From Planobispora rosea (lineage in GTDB: Bacteria; Actinomycetota; Actinomycetes; Streptosporangiales; Streptosporangiaceae), in the NCBI RefSeq assembly GCF_014648175.1, contig NZ_BMQP01000002.1:288237-352236 (forward strand): a DNA stretch of 64,000 bases. The letters are read 5' to 3'. Positions 56,032-64,000 of the stretch are shown in pieces. The notes below the pieces were generated by a model. That model was not told where the DNA came from and ran no database searches. It was given only the letters and a program-made list of their open reading frames with translations. Position numbers and translations under genes: made by a program. The first letter of the stretch is position 1; every line of letters starts with the position of its first letter.

Positions 56032-57392
56032 GGAACCGCATCTGGATCAACCTCGGCTTCTTCGCGATCCTCGGCGTCGTGATGACCGTGTGGGCGTTCA
56101 CCAGCATCATCAAACTGGACATCATCGAGAGGCCGTACCGGATCAACGCGGAGTTCGTCTCCTCGCCCGGCCTGGTGCGCGGCTTCGACGTGGCCTACCT
56201 CGGCGTGCGGATCGGCCGGATCGACGGGGTGACGCTGGCCCCCGGCAAGATCGTGGTGGCGTTGAGCATCGACCGCGAGGTACGGATCCCCCGGGGGGTC
56301 ACCGCCGAGGTGCGCCGCAAGTCCGCGATCGGCGAGCCGTACGTGGAGATCTCCCCGCCGAAGGACGGCGCCGGGGGCGCCGTCATGCCGCCCGGTTCCA
56401 CGATCCCGCTGGCCAGCACGTCGGTCCCGCTCGACTACCGCAGGCTGTTCGACGGGGTCGGCAAACTGCTGAACGCGGTGCCGCCGGAGGACGCCCGGAC
56501 CATCGTGAGTGAGCTGGCGGCGGGCCTGGACGGCCGTACGACGTCGATCCGGGAGATCGTGGACAACGCCCACGGCCTGACCGCCACACTCGCCGAGAAC
56601 ACCGAGTTGCTGGACGATCTGTCGGTGAACCTGACGCGGCTGACCGGCACGCTCGCCGGCAAGCGGGAGGAGCTCTCGGCGGGCGTGACGGACCTGGCGG
56701 GTGTGACCCGGTCGATCCGGAACTCGCGCAAGCAGCTGTACACCTTCCTCGACCAGGGGCCGGGGTTCTTCCGCCAGGTGGACCACCTGCTCAACGTCGC
56801 GCGTCCCGGGCTGTCCTGCACGCTGACGGCCGCCGGGATGCGGCAGGGCGTGGTGTTCACCCCGCGTAACCAGGCGCACGTCAATCACCTGTTGCGGACC
56901 GTGCCCACCACCCAGGCGCTGCTGGCCGACACGACCGAGAGGCACGCCGGCGGCCTGTACGGCAGGGTCACGTTCATCTTCAGCGTCCCGGGCGGGCCCA
57001 AGGTGGCGCAGGAGTACCGTGGACCGCTGGCCCCGCCGGGCACGCCCCGGCTCCGTTCCTGTCCCAAGGGCGCCCCGGTCCCGGAGGACAGGCGGACCGA
57101 CGATGACCCGGACACCGGCCCCCATCCCGAGGGGACGGAGGTGACGGACGGCGTGCCGGAGGAGCCGTCCGCGGCGCCGGGGGAGAGCGGCGGCCCGCTG
57201 GAGACCGAGGGCCCGGGGACCGGGGACTCGCCGGGACCCACCGCGGCCGAGGGCGCCGACGCGAACACCGGTTCCGCCTCACAGGACATGACCCCCTTCA
57301 TCGCCGCGATCTTCCTCGCCGTCGTCGTCTCCGGCGGCGTGCTCGGCTGGATCCTCGTCGGCCGGGCCTCCCGCCGCCGTGAACAGGAGTGA
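56028..57392 (+). CDS. Mce-family protein, sixth (MceF position) with C-terminal membrane helix
   Basis: 454 residues. N-terminal anchor WINLGFFAILGVVMTVWAF, Mce domain YRINAEFVSSPGLVRGFDVAYLGVRIGRIDGV and a helical part ending CTLTAAGMRQG. A Pro/Glu/Thr-rich linker of about 70 residues then leads to a second hydrophobic helix (TPFIAAIFLAVVVSGGVLGWILV) and a basic end. A C-terminal helix is unusual for MceF and could anchor both ends. Confidence 0.9.
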   Translation: MRNRIWINLGFFAILGVVMTVWAFTSIIKLDIIERPYRINAEFVSSPGLVRGFDVAYLGVRIGRIDGVTLAPGKIVVALSIDREVRIPRGVTAEVRRKSAIGEPYVEISPPKDGAGGAVMPPGSTIPLASTSVPLDYRRLFDGVGKLLNAVPPEDARTIVSELAAGLDGRTTSIREIVDNAHGLTATLAENTELLDDLSVNLTRLTGTLAGKREELSAGVTDLAGVTRSIRNSRKQLYTFLDQGPGFFRQVDHLLNVARPGLSCTLTAAGMRQGVVFTPRNQAHVNHLLRTVPTTQALLADTTERHAGGLYGRVTFIFSVPGGPKVAQEYRGPLAPPGTPRLRSCPKGAPVPEDRRTDDDPDTGPHPEGTEVTDGVPEEPSAAPGESGGPLETEGPGTGDSPGPTAAEGADANTGSASQDMTPFIAAIFLAVVVSGGVLGWILVGRASRRREQE

Positions 57393-57395
57393 TTC

Positions 57396-58229
57396 ATGAG
57401 CCCCATCCCCCAGCAGACCGGTGATCTCACCGAGAAGGACGACGCGGCCGTGGAAGACGACGCGGCCGTGGACACGGTGACCGCCGACGACACCGCGGCG
57501 AAGGAGCGGGCGACGACCGGGGAGGATTCCGAAGACGCCGGGACCGCCGAAGGCACCGAGGCCGTCGGGGCCGATGAGACCGACGGGGCCGATGGGGCTC
57601 GTGAGGCCGGCGGGGCCGGTTCGGCGGGCGGGACGCGCTCCGGGTTCGCGGCGTGGCGGGGAAGGCTGATCGGAGCGGTCGTGGCGATGGCGGCCGCCGG
57701 GGCGGTGACCTTCGGGGTGATCCAGTGGATGTCGGCCGACCGGCTGGCCGACCGGCTCGCCGCGGAGAAGGCCGAGCGGCTCGCGGTGTCCACCCGGGCC
57801 GGGGAGTTCGCCGTGGCGCTGCAGACCTACGACCACGACAACCTCCAGGCCTACCGGGACCACGTGTTCGGCCTGTCGGGCGAGGACTTCGAGAAGACCT
57901 ACGACGCGGCGTTCAGCCCTCTGGAGAGTGTGATCACCGCGATGAAGGCGACCTCGACGGCCTCGATCCGGGGCGTCTACGTCGGCGAGGTCTCCGAGGG
58001 CAGGGCCAAGGCCATCACGATCGTCGACTCCCAGGTGAAGAGCACCGCGGGTACCCGGCGCCTGCTGGGCACCTACATGGAGCTGGGCCTGGTCAAGACG
58101 GGCGGTCAGTGGAAGGTGAACGACGCGACGGTGATGGGCGCCGCCGACGAGCTCCTGACGGACCCGGACGGCAAGGAGATCAGCCAGCCGGACCCCTCTC
58201 CCAGCCCCGGTAAGAAGAAGGACAAATGA
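57396..58229 (+). CDS. Mce-associated membrane protein
   Basis: 277 residues from the ATG at 57396. A long acidic, disordered N-terminus (Asp/Glu/Ala/Gly/Thr) precedes one membrane helix (LIGAVVAMAAAGAVTFGVIQW near 90). An NTF2-like SnoaL-type external domain follows (TYDHDNLQAYRDHVFGLSGEDF, LVKTGGQWKVNDATV). Mycobacterial Mas proteins have this layout and stabilise Mce complexes. Last gene of the operon. Confidence 0.88.
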   Translation: MSPIPQQTGDLTEKDDAAVEDDAAVDTVTADDTAAKERATTGEDSEDAGTAEGTEAVGADETDGADGAREAGGAGSAGGTRSGFAAWRGRLIGAVVAMAAAGAVTFGVIQWMSADRLADRLAAEKAERLAVSTRAGEFAVALQTYDHDNLQAYRDHVFGLSGEDFEKTYDAAFSPLESVITAMKATSTASIRGVYVGEVSEGRAKAITIVDSQVKSTAGTRRLLGTYMELGLVKTGGQWKVNDATVMGAADELLTDPDGKEISQPDPSPSPGKKKDK

Positions 58230-58261
58230 CGGGATATAAAGCCGTATATCGCCAGACCCTC

Positions 58262-58273
58262 TAGTCTGACCCC
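58262..58273 (+). promoter_or_regulatory. -10 box, leaderless phosphopantetheinyl transferase gene
   Basis: TAGTCT at 58262-58267 is followed by 6 bp and the GTG at 58274. Confidence 0.5.
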
Positions 58274-59005
58274 GTGCACTCTTCCCTGGTGCTGGCCGCC
58301 CCCACCGACGAGGTCTACTCCCCCGCCGGCATGGCCCTGCTCACCGAGATCGAACGCGAGCGGGCGGCGCGTTTCGTCCGGGAGTCCGACCGCCGTGACT
58401 TCGTCGCGGCCCATGTCCTGGTACGGCGGTGCGCCGCCCGGCTCACCGGCGTGCCCGAGGACCGGCTGACCCTGCTGCAGGTCTGCGAGTACCACGGACC
58501 GGGGCACGGCAGGCCGTACCTCGCGGAGATCCCCCGGCTCGGCCTCAGCCTCAGCCACAGCCGCGGGTACGTGTGCGCGGTGGCGGGGCCCGGTCGAGTG
58601 GGCGTGGACGCCGAGCGTGTGCCTCCCGGCCCCCTCGACGAGAGCCTCGCCGCCCAGGCCCTGGCAGGCGCGGAACGGGCCCTGGTCCGCGACAACGACG
58701 CGCTGATCCGCCTGTGGGTCCGCAAGGAGGCGCTCGTCAAGCGCGGCGAGCTGACCCTGGACTCCCTGCGCGCGACGGACCTGTCCGCGCTCCCCCTGGG
58801 CCCGGAACGCGAGCCGCGCGCCCTGGAGTGGGAGGGCAGGCACCTGCTGGAGTGGCGGACCGGTCCCGCGGCGCCCGGACGCCCGGACGGATCATCGGGG
58901 GCGGACGGAGCATCGGGTGTGGAGGGCGCGGGGGGCGCGGGGGCATCGAATGTTCCAGACGTCATGGTCTGTGTGATCTCCGACCATCCCGTCACTCTCG
59001 GTTGA
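58274..59005 (+). CDS. 4'-phosphopantetheinyl transferase (Sfp type)
   Basis: 243 residues from the GTG at 58274. Motifs of the Sfp family: ARFVRESDRRDFVAAHVLVR, LSLSHSRGYVCAV, GVDAER (Mg2+ binding) and RLWVRKEALVKR. It transfers phosphopantetheine from CoA to carrier-protein serines of polyketide, nonribosomal peptide or fatty-acid synthases. The C-terminus has a Gly/Ala/Ser-rich insert. No synthase gene is nearby, so it probably serves clusters elsewhere. Confidence 0.92.
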   Translation: MHSSLVLAAPTDEVYSPAGMALLTEIERERAARFVRESDRRDFVAAHVLVRRCAARLTGVPEDRLTLLQVCEYHGPGHGRPYLAEIPRLGLSLSHSRGYVCAVAGPGRVGVDAERVPPGPLDESLAAQALAGAERALVRDNDALIRLWVRKEALVKRGELTLDSLRATDLSALPLGPEREPRALEWEGRHLLEWRTGPAAPGRPDGSSGADGASGVEGAGGAGASNVPDVMVCVISDHPVTLG

Positions 59006-59064
59006 CACGCCGGGAGGGTGACAGTCCCCCTTCGCCGGGGAAATACCGGTGTCAGCGTCTGAGG

Positions 59065-59076
59065 TAGGTTCGTTTC
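59065..59076 (+). promoter_or_regulatory. -10 box, leaderless marR gene
   Basis: TAGGTT at 59065-59070 is followed by 6 bp and the ATG at 59077. Confidence 0.5.
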
Positions 59077-59541
59077 ATGAACACCGAGGAGCCCCGGTGG
59101 CTCAGTCCGCTCGAACAGCGGGCCTGGCGCACCCACCTCGCCGCGCACAAGCTCCTTGAGCACCGGCTCGACCGTGAGCTGCAGGTGTTCGGGCTCTCCC
59201 TGAACGACTACGAGATCCTCGTCAACCTCTCGGAGAGTCCCGGCCACCGCATGCGCATGAGCGACCTGGCCGACGCCACCATCCAGTCCCGCAGCCGCCT
59301 GTCCCACCAGATCTCCCGGATGGAGGCCGCCGACCTGGTCTCCAGGGAGACCTGCTCCGACGACCGGCGCGGCACCTTCGCCGTGCTCACCGAGCACGGC
59401 TGGGAGACCATCCAGAAGGTCGCGCCGCACCACGTGGCGAACGTGCGCGAGCACTTCATCGACCTGCTCACCGACGACCAGCTCCACGAGCTGGAGGCGT
59501 CCTACGCCCCGGTGGTCGAGCACCTCAAGAGTCTGCGGTGA
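59077..59541 (+). CDS. MarR-family transcriptional regulator
   Basis: 154 residues, a complete winged-helix MarR: LNDYEILVNLSES, MSDLADATIQSRSRLSHQIS and RMEAADLVSRETCSDDRRGTF (wing with DxR). Such dimers respond to phenolics, lipids or oxidants. It stands alone, upstream of the lipoprotein/pump pair, which may be its target. Confidence 0.93.
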   Translation: MNTEEPRWLSPLEQRAWRTHLAAHKLLEHRLDRELQVFGLSLNDYEILVNLSESPGHRMRMSDLADATIQSRSRLSHQISRMEAADLVSRETCSDDRRGTFAVLTEHGWETIQKVAPHHVANVREHFIDLLTDDQLHELEASYAPVVEHLKSLR

Positions 59542-59589
59542 AGCGAAACCGATACCGCGTGGTCCTCCCGTAGGTGACCGGGCGCTCGC

Positions 59590-59601
59590 TACGATCCGGC
59601 C
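59590..59601 (+). promoter_or_regulatory. -10 box, leaderless lipoprotein gene
   Basis: TACGAT at 59590-59595 is followed by 6 bp and the ATG at 59602. Confidence 0.5.
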
Positions 59602-60288
59602 ATGTCTGCTCGACGGATCTTCATCGCCGCGGTGGTCTCCGCGCTCTCCCTGCTCACCGCCTGCACCGGCGGCGGCGGAGGCGGTACGGCCGCGCTTCCC
59701 AGCGGTCCCGACCTGGTCAAGAAGTCCTCCGAGGCGATGCGGACCGTCAAATCCGCCGCGTTCACGATGGAGACCGAGGGCAGTCCCGCGGTGCAGGTCA
59801 AGAAGGCCGCGGGCCGTCTCAGCGCGAGCGGTGACGCCGACGGGACCATCCAGGTCGACATGGCGGGCAGCCTGCTGGAGATCCAGTTCTACCTGGTGGG
59901 CGACACCGTGCACTTCAAGGGGGTGACCGGCGGCTTCCAGAAGCTGTCGCGGAGCCAGCTCTCGGCGATCTACGATCCGTCGGTCATCCTCAACCCCGAC
60001 AAGGGGATCGTCCAGCTCCTGGCCAACGCGCTGGACCCGAAGACCCAGGGTGAGGAGAAGGCCGGCGGCGCCGACGCCTACCGGGTCTCGGCCACGCTCT
60101 CCCAGCAGATCCTGGACGACATGGTGCCGGGGCTCACGCAGAGCGTGAACGGCACCCTCTGGATCGACAAGGCCACCAGCCGCCTGCTCAAGGCCGACCT
60201 GCCGATGAACGGCGGCAAGGTGATCGTCTCCTTCGCCGACTACGACGTGCCGGTCCAGGTGACTCCCCCGGCGGACGCGACGCCGTGA
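59602..60288 (+). CDS. LppX/LprA/LprG-family lipoprotein
   Basis: 228 residues. Signal peptide with lipobox SLLTAC (Cys near 21), a Gly-rich spacer and the LolA-like LppX_LprAFG domain ([37 protein letters not shown]). In mycobacteria LprG carries triacylglycerol or lipoglycans and is co-transcribed with the MFS protein P55. The next gene here is an MFS transporter of P55 length, overlapping by 4 bp, so the pair is probably equivalent. Confidence 0.92.
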   Translation: MSARRIFIAAVVSALSLLTACTGGGGGGTAALPSGPDLVKKSSEAMRTVKSAAFTMETEGSPAVQVKKAAGRLSASGDADGTIQVDMAGSLLEIQFYLVGDTVHFKGVTGGFQKLSRSQLSAIYDPSVILNPDKGIVQLLANALDPKTQGEEKAGGADAYRVSATLSQQILDDMVPGLTQSVNGTLWIDKATSRLLKADLPMNGGKVIVSFADYDVPVQVTPPADATP

Positions 60289-61844
60289 CCGCCCCCGCCC
60301 TCCCCGGGCGCGACCGGGCCGTCCGGCGGCGCGTCGCCCTCGGCGTCGGCGGCACCGCGGTGCTGCTGGCCGCGTTGGACGCCTACGTCGTCGTCACCGT
60401 CCTGATCGACGTCGCCAAGGACCTCGACGTCCCGCAGAACCACCTGGAGCGGGCCACCCCGATCGTCACCGGCTTCCTGCTCGGTTACATCGCGGCCATG
60501 CCGCTGCTCGGTCAGCTCTCCGACCGCTACGGCAGGCGCCCGCTCATCCATCTGTGCCTGGCGGGCTTCGCGATCGGCTCGGTCGTCACCGCGCTCGCCG
60601 AGACGATCCCCTGGCTGGTGGCCGGGCGCGCCGTGCAGGGCGTCGCGGGTGGCGCCCTGCTGCCGATCACCATGGCGCTGATCGGTGACCTGTGGGACGA
60701 GCGCGGCCGCCCGGTGGCCCTGGGCGCGGTCGGCGCCGCGCAGGAGCTCGGCAGCGTCCTGGGCCCGCTGTACGGCGCGGGCCTGGCCGCCCTGGTCCCG
60801 GTCACCGTGGAGCTCGGCGGCGTCCAGCTGGGCGGCTGGCGGTCGATCTTCTGGCTGAACGTCCCGCTGGTGGCCGTGGCGGCGGTGTTCGTCCACCGCT
60901 CGGTGCCGCCGCCCGCGCGCGGCGCCGCCCCGCCCGCCCGGGTGGACGTGGCCGGCGGCCTGCTGCTGGCCCTCTCGCTGGGCCTGCTGGTCGCCGGGCT
61001 CTACAACCCCGACCCGAGCGGGTCCGTGCTGCCTCCGTGGGGCCTGCCGTTGATCGCCGCCGGGGTGGTGGCGGGGACGGCGTTCGTGCTGTGGGAGACG
61101 CGCGCCCGGACCCGTCTGGTGGAGATGGCCGGGGTGCTGCGCGGGCCGTTCTTCGCCACGCTCGGGGTGAGCTTCCTGACCGGGGCGGCGCTGCTGGTCA
61201 CCCTCGTGGACGTGCAGCTGTCGGCGCAGACGCTGCTGAAGCTGGAGACGCTGGACGGCGCGCTGGTGTTGTCCCGCTTCCTCATCGCGCTCTCGGTGGC
61301 GGCCCTGCTCGGCGGATGGCTGGCCCACCGGTACGGCGAGCGCCCGGTGGCGGTCGCCGGGCTGGCCGTGGCCACGGCCGGGTACGTCCGCATCGGCCAG
61401 TGGCCGCTGGACCTGGCGTCCGCCGGATACCGCATGGACGTCGACCTGGTGGTGGCCGGGCTCGGCCTCGGCGTGGTCATCGCGCCGGTCTCCTCCGCGG
61501 TGCTGCGCGCCGTACCGGCCGCCCGGCACGGCGTGGCGTCGGCGGCGGTGGTCGTGGCCCGGATGATGGGCATGCTGCTGGGTGTGGCGGGCCTGTCCGC
61601 CTGGGGCTTCCACCGCTTCCAGTCGCTCACCGCCCATCTGGACACGCCGCTGCCGTTCGGCGTGGAGCCCGGCGTCTACGCCAGGCAGCTGGCGGAGTAC
61701 GAGGCGAAGGTGCGGGCCGCCCTGCACACCGAGTACAGCGAGATCTTCCTGATCACCGCGGGCCTGTGCGCGGCGGGCGTGCTGGTCGCGCTGGCGCTCC
61801 CCGGCAGGAAGGGCGGCGACGAGCCGGCCCCGGCGTCCGCCTGA
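60285..61844 (+). CDS. MFS transporter, P55-like (DHA2 family)
   Basis: 519 residues, matching P55 (518) in length; the GTG overlaps the lipoprotein stop (GTGA). About 14 helices, with the MFS loop [15 protein letters not shown] and the motif C-like [18 protein letters not shown]. Together with the upstream lipoprotein it likely exports lipids across the membrane, and may also give drug efflux. DHA2 membership is by length and helix count. Confidence 0.88.
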   Translation: MTAPALPGRDRAVRRRVALGVGGTAVLLAALDAYVVVTVLIDVAKDLDVPQNHLERATPIVTGFLLGYIAAMPLLGQLSDRYGRRPLIHLCLAGFAIGSVVTALAETIPWLVAGRAVQGVAGGALLPITMALIGDLWDERGRPVALGAVGAAQELGSVLGPLYGAGLAALVPVTVELGGVQLGGWRSIFWLNVPLVAVAAVFVHRSVPPPARGAAPPARVDVAGGLLLALSLGLLVAGLYNPDPSGSVLPPWGLPLIAAGVVAGTAFVLWETRARTRLVEMAGVLRGPFFATLGVSFLTGAALLVTLVDVQLSAQTLLKLETLDGALVLSRFLIALSVAALLGGWLAHRYGERPVAVAGLAVATAGYVRIGQWPLDLASAGYRMDVDLVVAGLGLGVVIAPVSSAVLRAVPAARHGVASAAVVVARMMGMLLGVAGLSAWGFHRFQSLTAHLDTPLPFGVEPGVYARQLAEYEAKVRAALHTEYSEIFLITAGLCAAGVLVALALPGRKGGDEPAPASA

Positions 61845-61848
61845 GTAG

Positions 61849-62118
61849 TCAGCCCGGGCGGGCGCCGTTGGCTGCGGCGATCACCCGGGTCAGCGCCTGG
61901 TGCAGACTCTGGAGCTCGGCCACGTCCATTCCCAGGCGCTTGAGCAGCGGCGACAGCGTGGCGGGCTCAAGCTGCAGCAGGCGGCTGAGGTCCTTGACCG
62001 ACAACGGCTCGTGCTGCCACAGCGCCAGCATCACCAGGTACTGCGGGTGGGTCAGACCCATCGGCTCCAGCACCGGCCGGTACAGGCCGATCACCGACCG
62101 CCAGGCCCAGCGCCCGCC
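61849..62118 (-). pseudogene. Internally deleted marR/ohrR-type gene
   Basis: The readable part WRSVIGLYRPVLEPMGLTHP, then QYLVMLALWQHEPLSVKDLSRLL and LEPATLSPLLKRL, is the HTH part of an OhrR-like MarR protein. It then jumps in frame to GMDVAELQSLHQALTRVIAAA, the family's last helix. The winged-helix wing and about 45 residues are missing, and the usual N-terminus is also missing. Non-functional. Confidence 0.7.
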
Positions 62119-62119
62119 T

Positions 62120-62239
62120 CTGAAGGAGGACAGGCACTTCGAACACGGCCCCGCCAAATGGCTGTTCATCGCCATCATGGTGTTCATCGTGCTGATCCAC
62201 CTCGCCGGCCTCGTCATCGTCATGATCATGGAGACCTGA
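62120..62239 (+). pseudogene. Truncated small membrane-protein fragment
   Basis: The plus strand reads EDRHFEHGPAKWLFIAIMVF, then IVLIHLAGLVIVMIMET and a stop at 62239. It has a hydrophobic helix of about 20 residues but no proper start codon. It begins exactly where the marR remnant loses its N-terminus, so a deletion probably fused two decayed genes. Confidence 0.45.
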
Positions 62240-62300
62240 CGGCTCGGCATCCGGGCGGCGACCGGCCCAGCGGGCCTCGGCCGGTGGCGGGGAACCGCGA

Positions 62301-63167
62301 TCAGGACACGGGCAGGCCCCGGTTCAGGAGGTCGAGCGCGGCCGCGGTGGCCTCGTCGGCCGGGAGGTAGACGACCAGGCGCTGCTCGTCGGTGTCGGGC
62401 ACCTCAAGGCTCTCGTACGCCAGCAGCAGCTCGCCCGCCGAGGGATGCGCCCACCGTTCGACGCCCGTGCGCCCGGGGAGTGCGCCCGGGACCCCGAAAC
62501 GGTCGGTGAACCGAGGCCCGGCCGCGACGGCCAGCTCCTCGGCGAGAGCGGCGGCGTGGAGGTCGCCGAGAGCCGCGGCGGCCCTGAGGTCGGCGGCACG
62601 CTCGTCGGCGACGCGGTCCCAGTCGGGGAAGACGGCACGCGCCCGGGGATCGGTGAAGACGAACCGGGCGAGGTTGGGGAGGCCGGAGGGGCTCGCCTCC
62701 AGCAGGCCGGCGGGACCCGCGAGCCGCTCGTAGCCCGCGGTGCGGGCGAGCAACTCGCCCAGCCGGTTGACCACCGTCGCCGGAGCCGGTTCGAGCCGGT
62801 CGAGCAGCGCCCGCACCGTGGGACGCACCGTACGGGCCGGCAGTGCGATGTTCTGGCAGGCGCCGCCGGTCGTCGCCTTGACGAGGCGGTGCAGGTGGAC
62901 CCGCTCGTCGGCGGAGAGGTCCAGCGCGTCGGCGAGCGCGGCGAGGATCTCGCCGGAGGGGCGGCGGTCGCGCCCCTGCTCCAGCCGTGTGAGGTACTCC
63001 ACGCTGACCCCGGCCAGCGTGGCCAGCTCGGCCCGGCGCAGTCCGGGCGTACGGCGGCGCGAACCGCCGGGGAGCCCCACGGCCGCGGGCACGACGGACT
63101 CCCTCCGGGAGCGCAGGAACGCGCCCAGCTCGTTGCCTCCCACGGCCGCCGATCCGTTGCCTCCCAT
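62301..63167 (-). CDS. XRE-family regulator with MmyB-like ligand-binding domain
   Basis: 288 residues from the ATG at 63167; TAGACT lies 7 bp upstream (leaderless). HTH: RRRTPGLRRAELATLAGVSV, then EYLTRLEQGRD. The C-terminal MmyB-type domain (LARFVFTDPRARAVFPDWDRVADERAADLRA, VERWAHPSAGELLLAYESLEVPD) binds a fatty-acid-like or other ligand. These regulators often control an adjacent reductase or dehydrogenase; here a divergent PPOX flavoprotein and an aldo/keto reductase are candidates. Confidence 0.92.
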   Translation of the reverse strand: MGGNGSAAVGGNELGAFLRSRRESVVPAAVGLPGGSRRRTPGLRRAELATLAGVSVEYLTRLEQGRDRRPSGEILAALADALDLSADERVHLHRLVKATTGGACQNIALPARTVRPTVRALLDRLEPAPATVVNRLGELLARTAGYERLAGPAGLLEASPSGLPNLARFVFTDPRARAVFPDWDRVADERAADLRAAAALGDLHAAALAEELAVAAGPRFTDRFGVPGALPGRTGVERWAHPSAGELLLAYESLEVPDTDEQRLVVYLPADEATAAALDLLNRGLPVS

Positions 63168-63287
63168 GGCGGGGAGTCTATTCGGCGCGCCGTCCGGCGC
63201 GCGGCGTCCCGGCGCGATCGTGGCCCTGCGGGGGCCAGCCTCGCCGCGGCCTCCCCGCCCGGAGCCCGGCCCGGCAGGCTCGGGCCC

Positions 63288-63722
63288 ATGAGCGTATTCA
63301 CCGACGGCGAAGTCGCCTATCTGAGAAGCCAGCCGCTGGGGCGCCTCGCCACGGTCGGCCGGGACGGCAGGCCCGCGGTCAGGCCGGTGGGGGTCGTCTA
63401 CGACCCCGAGGCCGAGGTGATCGTGATCGGCGGCGCCGCCGGTACCGGCATGGCGGGGAGCAAGAAGTTCCGCGACGCGCGCCGCCGTCCCGACGTGGCC
63501 TTCGTCATCGACGACATCGCGGCCGTGGACCCGTGGACACCGCGCGGGATCGAGATCCGGGGACACGCGGAGACGTACGACGAGGGCGGGGAGCAGGTGG
63601 GCGAACGCCTCGACGCCCCGTTCCCGTTCGATTCCGCGTGGATCAGGATCCGCCCGCGACGGATCCTGTCGTGGGGCATCGACAACGGCTCCTACGAGAT
63701 GTCGGCGCGCGACGTGCCCTGA
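63288..63722 (+). CDS. PPOX-class split-barrel flavoprotein
   Basis: 144 residues. The pyridoxamine-phosphate-oxidase-like fold is visible: FTDGEVAYLRSQPLGRLATVGRDGRPAVRPVG, then FRDARRRPDVAFVIDD and GIEIRGHAETYD. Such small proteins bind FMN or F420, and F420-dependent reductases of this size are common in actinobacteria. The cofactor cannot be told here. It is divergent from the XRE regulator and 46 bp before an aldo/keto reductase. Confidence 0.88.
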   Translation: MSVFTDGEVAYLRSQPLGRLATVGRDGRPAVRPVGVVYDPEAEVIVIGGAAGTGMAGSKKFRDARRRPDVAFVIDDIAAVDPWTPRGIEIRGHAETYDEGGEQVGERLDAPFPFDSAWIRIRPRRILSWGIDNGSYEMSARDVP

Positions 63723-63768
63723 GACGGCGTGGAACCCGGAAAACACCGAACCCGAGAGAGGACCTTCT

Positions 63769-64000
63769 TTGCGTTACCGACTGCTGGGCCGGACCGGCCT
63801 GCGGGTGTCCGAGCTGTTCTTCGGCGCGATGACCTTCTACGAGCGCGGCGGCCCCGACGCGCTGCGGGAGTACCGCGCCATGATCGACGCCTATGCCGAC
63901 GCCGGGGGCAACGTCGTCGACACGGCCTCGGCGTACGGCGAGAGCGAGGCCGTCCTCGGCGAGCTGCTGGAGGGCCGCCGCGACCGGTTCGTGCTGGCCA
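63769..64000 (+). CDS. Aldo/keto reductase, N-terminal part (cut by window end)
   Basis: 77 residues from the TTG at 63769, which follows GAGAGAGGA. It starts RYRLLGRTGLRVSELFFGAM, then has NVVDTASAYGESEAVLGELL with the Asp and Tyr of the catalytic tetrad. It reduces carbonyls with NADPH. The gene continues beyond the window. Probably co-transcribed with the PPOX protein. Confidence 0.9.
   Translation, partial: MRYRLLGRTGLRVSELFFGAMTFYERGGPDALREYRAMIDAYADAGGNVVDTASAYGESEAVLGELLEGRRDRFVLA

Overview
The window is very GC-rich actinomycete chromosome. Codon third positions are strongly G/C, GTG and TTG starts are common, ATGA/GTGA stop-start overlaps are frequent, and many promoters look leaderless. 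The gene content (PknG/GlnX/GlnH-type signalling, a complete mce locus, an LprG/P55-like pair, STAS/HATPase partner-switch genes, CheB/CheR without chemotaxis genes) fits a sporulating actinobacterium, probably Streptosporangiaceae or a close relative. That placement is an inference. No rRNA, tRNA, CRISPR array, phage or insertion sequence was recognised.

Layout. 1-4 kb: tail of an anti-sigma ATPase, a GT4 glycosyltransferase, a PaiB-like flavoprotein and an AAA ATPase. 4-8.2 kb: a DMT transporter divergent from a MocR regulator, a decayed sugar-ABC ATPase gene and its LacI-type regulator. 8.2-12 kb: proline catabolism (PucR-type regulator, proline dehydrogenase, P5C dehydrogenase). 12-18 kb: a VapBC-type toxin-antitoxin pair with a large palindromic operator, two hypothetical proteins (one made of DxDGDG repeats), a class A penicillin-binding protein, a DinB-like protein and a serine hydrolase.

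18.4-27.4 kb is the most striking block: seven co-oriented genes, mostly with 4-bp overlaps. They encode a helical protein, a PknG-type kinase, a PP2C phosphatase, a VWA protein, an FHA protein, a GlnX-like four-helix sensor and a GlnH-like lipoprotein. Together they could form a pathway from an extracellular amino acid to a cytoplasmic kinase. Three of the cytosolic proteins share a GYC[DE]xCG zinc-knuckle motif.

27.5-38 kb: a small membrane protein and an acyltransferase, then regulatory genes (STAS, CheB, CheR-PAS, GAF-ANTAR, HATPase, STAS), PTS-type dihydroxyacetone kinase genes dhaK-dhaL-dhaM and an Smr-domain protein. 38-43.4 kb: a large secreted subtilase, a CBS-domain protein and a PucR/CdaR-type regulator. 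43.6-48.6 kb: a Liv-type amino-acid ABC transporter ending in a strong terminator.

48.9-58.2 kb: an mce operon (two YrbE permeases, six Mce proteins and an Mce-associated protein). It contains a 90-bp tandem repeat between the fourth and fifth mce genes that creates a translationally coupled mini-ORF. No MceG ATPase is present. 58.3-64 kb: a phosphopantetheinyl transferase, a MarR regulator, an LprG/LppX-like lipoprotein with an MFS pump, remnants of a marR gene and a membrane-protein gene, an XRE regulator, a PPOX-fold flavoprotein and the start of an aldo/keto reductase.
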